A DNA stretch of 64,000 nt from Cunninghamia lanceolata (Eukaryota > Streptophyta > Pinopsida > Cupressales > Cupressaceae), in NCBI GenBank assembly GCA_027924645.1, contig BSBN01000140.1, forward strand, positions 7,694,501 through 7,758,500, in the 5' to 3' direction. Positions 38,031-50,099 of this stretch are shown piece after piece. Each line of letters starts with the position of its first letter. Position 1 is the first letter of the stretch. The translations under genes were made by a program, and so were the position numbers. The notes beneath the pieces are model-generated. The model did no database searches. It was not told the origin of the DNA and saw nothing but the letters and a program-made list of their open reading frames with translations.

Positions 38031-38149
38031 ATAAACAATCCAATTTTTAGAGCATTTAAGTAGCAGAAGGGACTGATATGATGAATGAAATGACACAGGA
38101 TAGACTACTGCCTTTATTATCATGAGAGCCACATCCTAGGGATTTGTGG

Positions 38150-39650
38150 TTAGTGAGATTGTTGGATGCAAAGGAGCGGCTAGTGTTAGGGATCCTCAGG
38201 TTAGAGCATGTGTCACGATTGGAGCCGGTGTAGGTACATCAAGGACTGATGACGGTGATGGTGGAGTGATGGATGAGTGAGCATAGTCCTTTTTGGTTGC
38301 CGACAGGAGAGGCCATGATCACACTAGAGGATGTGTTTTAGATTCTGCAGATTCCTATAGATGGGGACCGAGTAGATTATGATCCTGATATGGATCTAGT
38401 TGCATTTAGGAGATTGTATGAGACACTAGACATTGGAGTAGAGGGCTCAAAGATTCTGATGGCGAGGATGGAGGAGCTATATGATAGACTATAGTGAGTG
38501 GTAGTGGCTATTATCATATGGCTAGTGGGAGATAGATGAGTGAGAGGTTTTCTGGTAGGATGGGGAATAGTGATGGAGGGGATGTTCTCCTATGGTACGA
38601 GATATGCATGGGCAGAGTGTGTGCTTGGACAACTCTATCATTTCCTACATAATTGTGCATATATGTTCAGAGCTAGTATGTCTGCAGGAGTTACAGTTTT
38701 GCACGTGTGGGCTTACGAGCATATTCCAACGACGAGACCAGAGGGATGGGTGGCTAGAGCAGCAAAAGAGCCTTATGCAAGCATGTATAGAGGAGCTTTG
38801 ACATACCAGCAGCGCAGAGGAGTAGTGTACTAGCGGAGGAGGTTAGATGAGGTAGATAGATTCATATGGAGGCCATGGCTGGGATGTGATAGATGGGATG
38901 AGGAGGATGCTGAGCTTGTCTATGTGAGGTAGGTGAGATATATTTTTGGACATGGCATATAGATTATAGAGCGATATTTGCCAAAGAGGGTTTTGAGATA
39001 GTTCAGGTTACCATAGGCAGTCCCGGTTGGTGATGCCATTTTTGGGAGGACTAGATAGGAGGTGTTTGATTGGGGGCCAGAGGTTGTGGTTGACACAGAT
39101 TTGGTAGAGAGAGGGGCTATAGCTTATTGTATGGCAATGGGGACAGGGTCCTGTAGATCTAGGCACACTGCCAGATTATGATGCATACTGGGTGACAGCG
39201 AGACTGACACGGCTGACGCAGGCTGGAGAGATAGGGGATATAGGGATGGAGAGACCAGTTAGGAGGAGGTGATGATGGGCTCCACTAGTGCAGGCTATTG
39301 TACTAGTAGCATTAGGGATACAGGTATAGGGACAGATGTCAGGACAACCTCAGATTCTTGCACAGCCTCAAGGGAAGATATTAGCAGGTGATGATGTTGG
39401 GATTCAAGGAGGATCAGAGAGGAGAGGAGATGGAAGCAGTGGGCGTAGATGAGATTGAGGAGAGTGGAGTTGGATAGACACCAGGCGATGATTGGCTTGC
39501 GGCATTCTAGGGCTCAGGCTCAGACATACCAAGATCAGTTACAGATGAGACTACAGGCTGGGGATGGACAGGATGATGGTGCACTTGCTAGAGTGATAGG
39601 GGAGAGAGATGCGGCTAGACAGAGTGAGCAGATGATGAGGTTAGAGTGAG
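38150..39650 (+). pseudogene. Plant mobile domain (PMD) gene carried antisense in the gypsy element
   Basis: One plus-strand frame, broken only by scattered stops up to about 39130, reads LMTVMVE-WMSEHSPF, LPTGEAMITLEDVF, LQIPIDGDRV, WAECVLGQLYHFL and VTVLHVWAYEHIP. It then reads RFIWRPWLGCDRW and YLPKRVLR. This matches the PMD of MAIN/MAIL1-type and transposon-borne proteins (usual forms: LPTGEaTITLeDV, LLQLWAWERlP). After it, 39449-39780 encodes a Gln/Arg/Glu-rich segment (MIGLRHSRAQAQTYQDQLQ) that could form a coiled coil. Stops replace mainly Gln, Trp or Arg. PMD functions are poorly known; cellular members act in silencing and genome stability. It lies between integrase and the 3' LTR, opposite to gag-pol. 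Confidence 0.75.
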
Positions 39651-40137
39651 ACACTATTGTACAGCAAGTGCAGGTCATGATAGCAGAGAGGGATACGGTT
39701 GTGTAGCAGCTACAGGGGATGACTAGTGAGCGGGATAGAGCGGTGACTGCATTGGGTACAATGGGGCTATGATGTATTTGGCCATACAGTTGACACAGGT
39801 ATAGGCAAAGCTACAGAGTGTATAGGGTGAGGTAGAGTACTATAGAGGCTTATATTATGGGGTTGTGCCAGCAGAGCAGAGGCAACTAGATTTAGGAGCA
39901 GATTAGGGGCTTCAAGTTCATGGAGGACAGGTGGATCTCAATCAGTAGCCTCAGTGATGGGGCCACTGAGAGATAGGGGGACATGTACAGGACCCAATGG
40001 TGGTGGTCAAGGTGAGGGAGCTACCAATAGTCACTAGGGCTACCTTGTGTATGTTGTATCATGATGAGGCCTAGAGCTGATTGTACCTACATTCTTTATG
40101 GCTCAGCTTGTATATGTAGACACTTGTATATTGACAC

Positions 40138-40138
<1 letters not shown>

Positions 40139-40172
<34 letters not shown>
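40139..40172. repeat. (TA)n microsatellite
   Basis: About 17 uninterrupted TA dinucleotides within the 3' non-coding part of the gypsy element. Confidence 0.95.
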
Positions 40173-40178
<6 letters not shown>

Positions 40179-41389
40179 TGTATTGGTGATCTATATGATG
40201 TTGTAATGGATCAACTGTTGGTATTATGATGGTTATGCATGTTGTATTTGTATATTCATGGATTATGTATGGATGTTTATACAAATGATATGAATGAAAA
40301 TGTATGATAAGGCAAATATGTAAATGGTAATGATATGATATGGATGTATGCATATATATAGATTGTAATGAGATGATATATGATGGACTTATGTATGTCT
40401 AACACACTTGTTTTGCAGGATACGAGATGTGGATGAAGGACGATGGAAATGATTGATCTTGGCTGAGGACTATATAGATGAATAATAGGATGAATAAATG
40501 GGATGATGGGAATCTTTTAAGTAATTGCTCAAAATGAAAAGAAATGCAATCCTTATCTTTGTTATAGCATGTGGATGTTATCCACCAGGGTATAGAAGAC
40601 CAAGGTGTCGAGATATCCAATGCACAACTAGCATACTACAATATTGTCTAAACACATGAGGTCAAGATGTTGAGCCAACATGCACAAGATATGAATAAAA
40701 GCTAGTGCTTTGAGATGGACTTTGATGCTACAAGCACTGGTTTGAGCTTATCTCCACTACACATAGTGACAGCTTGCTGGTTATATGTATAGAGCTAGTC
40801 TTTACATAGAATAGTCTCAAGTGTATAAGAGATTATTTAGCTTCTTAGATGCTAGAGATATTGATATGTAAGATGCTAATCCCAACATGTACAAGATACC
40901 AATATGCATAGGAAGAGAAAAAGATCATCTTGCAAACACGACATATGAAAGCGATATGACCATGCCCCATTCCTTACTTCATCGCAACATACCAAGATAT
41001 AGATAGATCAAGGCAGTCTTGATTAGGCATAGAAAAGGGACACAAGATAAATCAAAAGATAAAACAAAAGATACTTTCATCACATTCTCTTGCCAAGTTT
41101 AGGTGCTCTTAGATGGATTTAAGCTGGTGCCTTGTTTGAGAAGAAAGCTGCATCCTGTTGAAGGCTAAAGATGTTGATAAATGGCTATAGCAAATGTTGG
41201 CTAAAGGCATGCGAACAAATAACTTCTAGCTTATTCTTGATTGGTGAAGGTGCTTGAGCTTTCAATATACACATAGTTTGCTTCCTGCTTGAGCAGGTCA
41301 AAGAGAAGAAGATGGAAGATGAGAGAAGATGAAGAAGATGTGGTAGATCATCTGTGCTTGAGAACTGGAAACTTCCTCCATATTCCAAA

Positions 41390-41463
41390 CTACCTACATA
41401 CCTTGTATCCACGGGATCAAAGTACATTTACGATGAAGATGAGACATGATGAATATGTAGTTT
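41390..41463. other. Conserved stem motif, copy 4 (gypsy element)
   Basis: CTACATA (41394-41400) faces TATGTAG (41454-41460) with the core TATCCACGGGATCAA between. Very close to the copies in units A, B and C, although the flanking DNA is otherwise different. Confidence 0.6.
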
Positions 41464-41611
41464 TGGCTTTTATTGATGACGTGTGTGATGAAAGATAGAA
41501 GAATGTGAGATGAAAGATTGGGGGATGATTAGAAGAAAGATGAAAGATGGATGATGAAGAGAAGAGGCTATCCTCTTAGCCTGAATCAAAGTGCTTCCTT
41601 CGCATCTCTAA

Positions 41612-41672
41612 TTGCCTACATACCCTATATCCACGGGATCAAGGCTTTAACTATAGAGCTGGGATGTAGTTC
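41612..41672. other. Conserved stem motif, copy 5 (gypsy element)
   Basis: CTACAT (41616-41621) faces ATGTAG (41664-41669), with TATCCACGGGATCAAGG between. A shorter variant about 220 bp after copy 4. Confidence 0.55.
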
Positions 41673-42740
41673 TTGCTTATTACACTAGATAGAAGATGTT
41701 GAAAGACCCAAGTGATTGCTTGGATGTTTGCGTTGGCAATGTTTTACGATTGTCAAATGTCAGATCAGCACGAATTGATTGCAAAGATATGAATCCTGGT
41801 TGCAAATTATTTTTCCATGGTTGTCGTTGGATGAGCGCTATGGTTGAAGTTGAAAGTTTGCTATGTTGTGAGCTAAAGTGTTTGATGTGTTATGAGCTAG
41901 AGATAGCGGTATCCACTTCCAAATAAGACTCAACAAATGCCCCCAGTGTAGGATGAGGTTTATTATGAAGTGATGATAAAGAAGGCATGCGGTCAAGATG
42001 CTAAGGTGCTAAAAGAGATAGTTATCGCAACAATGTCTCAAGTATGATAGCTAGCATTGACAGAGGCAAAGATGGAAAAGCTATTTATTGTGATGACATG
42101 TGGATTATGATATGGATTATGTGAGATAGGATGGTGAAATATGGTAGGAAGAGTGATGATCAAACAAACCAAGCAAACAATGGAGGTCAGTCACTACACA
42201 TAGCACATGTTTGCCAGGTTTTCACTATGGTACTTATCCAAGGCACCTGTTTACTAGGTTTTCACCAAAGGATGGATTATTTATCTTATACTATTATTTT
42301 TTTGTTATCCAAAGTGCCACAAAGTGGTTTTAACTATTGGATGGGTTTTTTTTTTTGTGATAGCTGAGATTTCAAGGATAAAACTTCTTGAGATGAATAC
42401 TATTGACTGGTTCATATAGTGGAATGCCTTCAAGTGTTGAAAGAGTATATGCACCTGATCCATAAATTGTTGTGATGATGAAAGGACCAAGCCAATTGGG
42501 TTCAAACTTACCCTATTTCTCACGATGTTGTTGATTCCTTTGAATCTCTTTAAGGACAAGATCTCCAACTTGAAATCTACATTCTTTAATTTTTTTGTTG
42601 TAGCTGCGGTGTAGATGGTTTTGATAGACTTGGAGATGGTTGAGTGCTGTAAGATGTCATTCGTCTAGAAGCTCAAGATCATGGAGTCTGAATACTCGAT
42701 ATTCTTCTTCTGAGATGGTATGTTGTAGGGATATTCGTAG

Positions 42741-43330
42741 TCAGGGGATCTCAACCTCAATAGGTAAAATAGCTTTAGTGTCGTACACAAGAGCATAAGG
42801 TGTGGCTCCAGTAGGAGTTCTGATACTTGTTTGATATGCCCATAATGTAGGATGGAGTTGTAGATGCCAATCCTGACTAGCTTCATTAACTGTCTTCTTG
42901 AGAATTTTGATGATCATTTTATTTGAAGCTTCATCTTGGCCATTTCTTTGAGGATAGTAAGGGGTAAAGAATTGATGTTGGATATGGAACTTGTTGCAAA
43001 GATCTCTGACCTCTTGATTCTTGAAGGGATGACCATTATCTGTGATAATAGCTTGAGGACTCCATAGCGGCAAATGATATAGTGTAGAATAAACTTAGAT
43101 ATTTGCTTGCCTGTGATATAAGTCATTGGTATGGCTTCCACCCACTTTTTGAAATATTCAATGGTGGTGATAATGAACTTATGACCATTTGATGAAGTGG
43201 GATGAATTTTACCTCTGAGATCAAGTCCCGACTGCAAAAAAGGCATGGAGTAATGATAGGCTAAAGTTCATGGGCTGGTGCATGTATTAAATCTCCATGT
43301 TTTTGACATTGTAGACATCTCTTTACAAAT
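42741..43330 (-). pseudogene. Gypsy integrase
   Basis: Fragments in two frames give LDLRGKIHPTSSNGHKFI, EYFKKWVEAIPM, then AIITDNGHPFKNQEV (second catalytic Asp in TDNG), PYYPQRNGQDEASNK (catalytic Glu) and TLWAYQTSIRTPTGATPY. A degenerate zinc-binding start lies just upstream. Integrase joins the cDNA into the host genome. A frameshift near 43070 and several stops make it inactive. Confidence 0.85.
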
Positions 43331-43899
43331 TGTTGTGCATCTTTTTCCATGGTTGGCCAATAGTATCATGCTCGTAAAAGTTTCTTAACAAGGCTAGGGC
43401 TAGCGGAATGCAAGCCATAGACACCTTCATGTACATCATGTAAGGCCACTTTTGCTTCCTCATAATCAAGACACCTAAGAAGGATACCATCAGGACTCCG
43501 GTGATAAAGGGTGTCTCCCAAAATAGTGTAACGAGAGGCTTGGCAGATAAAGGTTTTGTGTTGGTTGTTAGATACTTGAAGTGGAAAGGTTTGATTATGG
43601 AGATACTCATATAAATCATCATATTACGGTGAATTGGGATCAACAATGTCACATATAAGCTCAAACTGTGGAACTTCAAATGCTGGAATCAAAAGTTATT
43701 TGACCAAAAACTCACATTTATGTGTATTAGATGGCATGTTTAGAAGAGACCCAATCATAGCCATGGTATCTGCTACTCTATTCTGTAGTCTTGGGATTTG
43801 TTCAAAAGTGATATTGTCAAAATACATTTTAAAATCATCAACCATTAGCTTATATGGAAGAAGCTTCTCATCTTTTGTTTGATATTCATCTATGACCTA

Positions 43900-44150
43900 T
43901 TTGATAACTAGTTGAGAATACCAAAGACTTGTAACTATTTGATAGCCCATTGTACTGCCATGCACAATCCTCTGATTAAAGCTTCATACTCTATTATGTT
44001 ATTGGTACATGGAAATGCAATTCTATATGATTTGGGTATACAATCTCCTTGAGGGGTAACAAATAATATGCCTTCTCCTAACCCATGTTGTGTGTACGAT
44101 CCATCAAAATATAGCTACCATGGTGTTGGGGAAGTTAAATTGAACAATCC
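43900..44150 (-). pseudogene. Second (archaeal-type) RNase H of the gypsy element
   Basis: Minus strand reads LYFDGSYTQHGLGEGILFVT, then SYRIAFPCTNNIIEYEALI and GLCMAVQWAIK, between the first RNase H and integrase. The motif FDGS...NNIxEYEAL is the hallmark of the additional RNase H in Tat/Ogre-type elements. A stop interrupts the start and the C-terminal part decays quickly. Confidence 0.75.
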
Positions 44151-44239
44151 TTCATTAGGGAATTTTGGATACATTGGGTGAATATCTGTGATGGGTGCTA
44201 TACCTAATTGATTAGCGATGACTTGTCCTTTGATGGCTT

Positions 44240-45530
44240 TTCAATCCACATATTGTATGTCAAATTCACTTAAGATCATGACCCATTTTGCTAATCTTCC
44301 CATGAGGATTGCTTTAGAAAGAAGATATTTGAGTGGATCGATTTTAGATATGAGTTTGGCTGTTTGGTTCAGCATATAGTGTTGCAACTTTTGGGAAGCA
44401 AACACTAAGGCTAAACATGTTTTTTCCATAGATGAATAATTGAGTTCATATCCCACAAGAGTTCTACTAATGTAGTAGATGGCTTGTTCTTTTCCTAGAT
44501 CATCATATTGAGCTAGAAGGGCACCCAATGCTACTGTTGTTGATGATATATAGAGCAATAATGGGCAGTTAAGCAAAGGAGGTACTAACATAGAAGGTGT
44601 TGCTAGATATTCCTTTATTTTATCAAAATCCTGTTGACGTTTTTCATCCCACTTAAAAGGTTCACCTTCATGAAGAAGATGCTGAAAAGGATGATATTTA
44701 TCTACTAGTTGTGAGATAAATTTACAAATGGACTATAACCTTACTTGTAGACTACGAAGCTGCTTGAGATTTGTTGGTGGAGGCATTTCCATGATAGCTT
44801 TTACTTTAACTGGGTCCACTTCTATCCCTCGTCGAGACACAATGTATCCCTATAGTTTTCCATATGTTACACCAAATGTATACATTTCTTTGGGTTGAGT
44901 CTAACTTGATACTTTTCTAATCAATCAAAGATTTGTGCTAATACTTGTAGATGTCCTTCTCTTGTCTTAGATTTTCATAGGATGTCATCAACATTGTCTT
45001 CCATGATAGTATGAAAAAGGTCATGAAAAATAACTGTCATGGCTTGTTGATAAGTAGCTCCAGCATTCTTGAGACCAAAAGGCATTACAACCCAGCAGTA
45101 TGTGCCCCATGGACAAATAAAAGATGTTTTATCTTGATCTTCCTCTGCTATTCTGATTTGATTATACCCTAAAAATCCATCCATCAAAGATAGCATTTCA
45201 TGTCTGGCTATAAGATCTACAATGTTGTCTATGCTTGGTAGTGGAAAGTCATCCTTAGGACATGCTTTATTAAGATCTCTAAAATCTGTGTAACAATGAA
45301 CTCATCCATCAAGTTTTGTTACAGGTACCAAGTTTGAAACCCATTCTAGATACTCAATAGGCTTTATGAACTTTGCTTCTAAAAGTTTCTAAATCTCTGC
45401 CTTGACCAATAAAGCTACATGTGGATGTATTTTGCACAATTTTTGTTTAACAGCTTTTGCATTAGGAGATACTACTAGATGATGTACCACAAGTGATGGA
45501 TCTAGACCCGACATGTTAGCGTAAGTCCAT
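44240..45530 (-). pseudogene. Gypsy reverse transcriptase and first RNase H
   Basis: Reverse transcriptase: HPHVALLVKAEI, DFRDLNKACPKDDFPLP, MLSLMDGFLGYNQIRI, DKTSFICPWGTYCWVVMPFG and LKNAGATYQQAM, then MEDNVDDIL, where the usual catalytic YVDD is NVDD (about 44983-44994). RNase H at 44241-44591: LYISSTTVALGALLAQ, AIYYISRTLVGYELNYS, EKTCLALVFASQKLQHY. Many stops and frame changes lie between. Active relatives copy the element RNA into DNA and remove the RNA strand. Confidence 0.88.
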
Positions 45531-45652
45531 CCAAAATTTATAGCTCTTTTCATAAAAAATGCCGTGAAGTCTCTTCTTTCTTGCTCTAATAGTGATGCTG
45601 CCAAAAAAGAGCTCTTTGGATTCTTCTCTATACCCAAATTCATGTCTTGTGA

Positions 45653-47160
45653 TTATTCAACTAGCACAGTTGATTTCTCATGATAATCAATGGTAACAGA
45701 AAGATCAAATCCCCCATCCTTAGGCACCTTAGAGAGGTTTTCACCTTCAGATATGTCTGTTATTTTAACTTTTTCATAGTCAAGAGGTGCCTTTTGGTTT
45801 TCACCTAGTGACCTATTTTGTTTGATTTTATTTATTTCACTTTTGTGACTGATGGATTTGATACTTTCGCCAAAATATGCTAGTTTAGGTAAATCCATCA
45901 TGAAACCTGCTTTGTGATCACCCAATGGAATACCTTGTCGTAAGCCCATGAATTCTGCAATAGCTTCATCATTTTGAAATGTATCTAACATTGGTGCCCC
46001 CTGTTGGTCCCAATCGATGAGATCAAGATATACGAGTGAAAGGGCAATGGAGGAATGGTTGTGGCTAGAGGAAGCTATGGAAATCATGAAGATGGAGTTT
46101 TCTTGGAAAAGGTCAATACTATGAAGGGAGGAGTCATTGATAGTATCCAAACTAGAAGTCTTTCCTGTCGAGGAAGGTCCAGCATAAATATTAGAAACAC
46201 ACTTAATGTCTTTGAGTTGTGGTACCTCTGGCTGATAACCGAGGCCTTGCTTATTAAACTTCTTAGACACAATAATGAGTTCAATAGATCCTTGTTCCTG
46301 TGATCCCAATCCACCATGTCCTTTGTAGCCCATGTTCTTTATGATGAAGAACCCATTGTTGTATCTCTCCACTCCCAATTGGACTTGGTCATTTTCATCA
46401 AAGAATACCCAAGAGTCTATATCATCAATGTCCTCATCATCTAGGAATCTACCTTTAATGAATACTATGGGTGGGGCTTTGATGACAGTGGGGGATGAAG
46501 TTGTTTTGGATTTAGAAGGTTTACCATAGGATTTAGGAGATAAGGGAAGGGTGCCAACATAATAAGATTCCTGCAGTGTGTATTCACCTGGGCCATGTTC
46601 AGTGTACTTGATATGGAGGTTGGAAGCAGCTTTGCTAGATGATGGATTAAATAGGTCGGATGGATCTATATAGGATGAAGATGGATATGCCTTGGTGTTG
46701 ATAGTAATGTGGTTCAGACTCTGATATTTAGCTTGAAAGGCACAACCAAATTCAAAAGGATTGGGATCAGTTTGGATAGTAATCTCAACACCATTGTGTG
46801 GAAATTTAAGACATTGATGGTATGTGGAAGGAACTAGCTTGAGGGCATGAATCCATGGATGACCAAAGATGATTTTATAAGGAAGGTCAATATCAAGAAC
46901 CTGACAATGGGTTTCTGTGGTGATTGGCCCAAATTGGATAGGCAAGAAAATAATCCCTTTAGTATCTTACTCGGCATCATCATATGCTCTAATAGTAATA
47001 ACCTTGGAGGTGTCAACATCTTTTTTAGAATATCCCAATTGTTTTATTAATTTCAAAGAACATATATTAAGACTAGCTCCACCATCTACCAAAATTTGTT
47101 TGATACGGCATTGTTTAACAAACACCTCAATGTGGAGGGCTGAAGATCTTTGTTAGAAAA
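45653..47160 (-). pseudogene. Gypsy protease and linker with G-patch-like segment
   Basis: Near 47090 the minus strand reads QILVDGGASLNICSL, a retropepsin active site (DGG in place of the commoner DTG/DSG). A frame change and one stop follow. The longest open frame of the element (46945-45653, 430 codons) then has MPIQFGPITTETHCQVLDID and IIFGHPWIHALKLVPSTYHQ, the end of the protease. The C-terminal part has a glycine-rich segment, NMGYKGHGGLGSQEQG and NKQGLGYQ, that looks like a G-patch, a small RNA-binding module. The protease matures the polyprotein. Confidence 0.78.
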
Positions 47161-47358
47161 GGTTAAATGATAAGGGGTTGCAATACTAGTGACCATAGAT
47201 TGGAATTGTGTGATATCAATATCATTAGGCACTAAAGATTCTTGTAAGGCTTTGTTAAGGATAGCTTTCTGAGCAGGGGATATGCGAAGCAACTCAAGAA
47301 TAGATATGTGCGTGGGTGTTTTGCCAAGGTGATCCAATATATTATAGTTAGAGAATGG

Positions 47359-50099
47359 TCAAGGAGGATGAACAGGTGCTCCTTGAATGGTGACTCGGCC
47401 TCTTCGAGTGGTGATAGCACAGTCAGGTGCTTTACCTTGGATAGTAATGGTAGAAATGTGAGCATGGTCAATGCGGGCAATGGTAGATGATTCATAGTTG
47501 TACTGAATGGCATTCCCAACATGAGGGTTACTCATTTTGTCATGAGATGGAAGTGGATTCTTGAAAGCCTCTAGATCATAGTTCGATGTTGATTTTTGTG
47601 CAGGTTGAGTTGTTGAAGGTGTAATTTTGATTAAACCTTGATCGATGCAATCTTGGATAACATGTTTTAAGTGCATACAACCATTTATTTTGTGTCCTTT
47701 AACTCTATGGTAATCGTAATACTCATTTTCTTTGTACCAAGGAGCTTTAAAGAGCGGTTCACCATTGGGTGGTGCATCTGGCAACATAATATCACCCGCT
47801 TGGAGAAGCTTTTGAAAGACAACTTCCATAGGCTCCACTAATGGTGTAAATTGTCGGCACGGATTGGAACTTTGTCATTGTCGCATTCATTGAAAAGGTT
47901 GTGTTGTTGTAGAAGCAGCTTGAATGTTGATGGGAGCTTTCATAGTTTGTATGTTCTTTGCGTCCACAACACCATCGTTGACAACATTCTTATTTTTGTT
48001 CTAAAAGCAAGACTTATCGTTGGAGTTTTAAGGATAGTCTTTGTTATCGCGAAAGATCTTGATAGTTCCTTTAGCAATTAAAGCTCATTCAATGATGCTT
48101 CCTTTGGAAACAAGTTCATCAAAGGTGCTAGCACTTTGCAATTGTAATTAGAATGACAGCTCGGGATGAATATTTTGAACAAAGATATTGAGTTGTTGCT
48201 TCTCAGGTATTTCCCATGATAGTTTGCTAGCCATACTATGCCATCATTGAGTAAACGAAGAAAAGGCTTCACAATTGCGTTGTTTATTGTTGAAAAGGTC
48301 ATTCATGTTCCCTCATGTTCAATGTTAAAAGCAAAGTGTGATCGAAACTTACTTGCTAACTCTAAAAAGGACTTAATTCTTGGAGGTAAATGAGAGAACC
48401 ATTCAAGAGCTTGTCATGCTAAGCTTCAAGGAAATAGTCTCAAAAGATACGTATCATCATAAGCAACATCGAGACATGCCACAAAGAATGCTCTAAGATG
48501 GTCTTCCAGATTTCCTTTTCCTTTGTACTTGTCAAATTGTGGAATTTTGAAGTGTGGCGGAAAAGGTGTCATATGAAGAGACTTGTCAAATGGATAAGCA
48601 CATATATTTTCTAGAGAAAATATCTTCTTGCCTTGTCCTACCGCTTGGTTGATCATTTGTTGAACATTCGTTGGAGATAATTGCTATTGTTGCAAAGGGG
48701 GTGAAACATAGTATGATGTATATTGAGTTTGTTGTTTTGGGATATATGAAGCCATGACCATTTATTGAGGTTGCATACTCACAATGTATGTCAAAGGATT
48801 GGTATGTGACACATATGTGGTTGAGGAGTGCTGTCCTTGAGACACAAGCGGTCGTTGGGTATATTGTGACGAATTGTCACCAAGATTTTGTATCACATGC
48901 GAGGTGGATGATGGATTGACACTAGTTAATGGTTGGGAAGTTGGAGTTGGATTTGTGACACGGTAAGTGATGGAAGGATTGGTAGATGTGAAAGAAGGAT
49001 GGACACTTGGGTTTGTATTTCAGACATGGGGATTGATATGTGTCATGTGTTGGGTGACAATAGGCAAGCCTTGGGTAGCATAAGATGGATTAATGGTGTG
49101 TGAAGGATTGTAAGAATATGATAGAATGGATGTAAGTTGCTCAACATAAGTGACCATAGTGCTAGGATTAGCTTCAAAAATGATAGGAGGGTCACTTATA
49201 TCAATAAGACTAACACTGGGATTATATGGTGTAATGGAGGGATTAGTAGAGATAGTGGAAAGTGTATTAGTAGTTGGTATATGAGATATGGTATTCATAT
49301 GGGATATGGCAGGTTGTGATGGTCATGAAGCTTGGACTATTGGTGTTGTTGGGATAGTTTGGGAGGCTTGCACACTATGGGATATGGGGATAGCTTGTGA
49401 TGTTTGGGGGGTTTGCACTTGGATAGCTTGTGTTACTTGAGGCATGTAAATGAACATGGTAGGAGGAGGAGTATGTTGAGGGACATGGAAAGGTGGAATG
49501 TTCAAATTTTGTGAAATTAAAGGGAGAACATTCATTGGCATTATCAAAGGTTCTAGAGTGTACTCTGAGCATGGTGGATCAAATGAAGTAACAATAGGCA
49601 ATAAAAGAGATGTGGTGGAAGATAGAGCTTGTGATATGATGGGGGATGGTGTGACTATAGTGGATGGTCCCTTTGCAACAACAGCGGGAGTGTTTGGATT
49701 GTGCTATCTAATAACAGATATGTCAAAATCTCTTGGTAATTTAGCACCCATGCGAGCAAGTTGCAAGAAGTAGTGATTAGGCTTAAATAAAACAAGTCTC
49801 TCAACTTGATCCCACACATGTGTATCCTAAAATTCTGATAAGTCTTCTTGGGATTGTTCTTCAAAAGTCTCAAAAAATGTTTGAGGTTGCACTTGTTGTG
49901 AAGATGACTCTATAATGGTATACCCATGAGGTGTAAACATATGAGGAGGCATACCAGTCATAAATTGAGTTGTGTCTTTAAGAGGTGTTGATCTAGATTG
50001 TTGCATCTTAGCTCCCATCTCAGCTTGCAATTTGGCTTCCATTTCAGCTCACAATTTGGCTTCCATTTTAGCTCTCTATTGATTCCTAGTTTGAGGCAT
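47359..50099 (-). pseudogene. Gypsy gag polyprotein
   Basis: A likely start, MPQTRNQ, lies at 50099, followed by a short internal repeat of the MEAKL-AEM type. The N-terminal half (50000-48700) is rich in Pro, Ser, Thr and Gln (IPTTPIVQAS, ITYRVTNPTPTS). A capsid region follows at 48656-48200: FPPHFKIPQFDKYKGKGNLE, DHLRAFFVACLDVAYDDTYL and, in a further frame, QALEWFSHLPP. The end (47838-47359) has YYDYHRVKGHKINGCMHLKH, a His/Cys cluster of the Tat gag type. About ten stops or frame changes are present. Gag builds the virus-like particle. Confidence 0.82.

Larger units (their letters stand above)
40173..42700. other. Gypsy 3' non-coding part between the PMD gene and integrase
   Basis: No gene recognised. 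Contains a purine-rich GAAGATGA tract at about 41300-41570 and two copies of the stem motif, annotated separately. Confidence 0.5.

Noticed and set aside
46055..46317. Plus- and minus-strand open frames within the gypsy linker
   Set aside because: Overlaps of the 430-codon minus-strand frame, with no family match.
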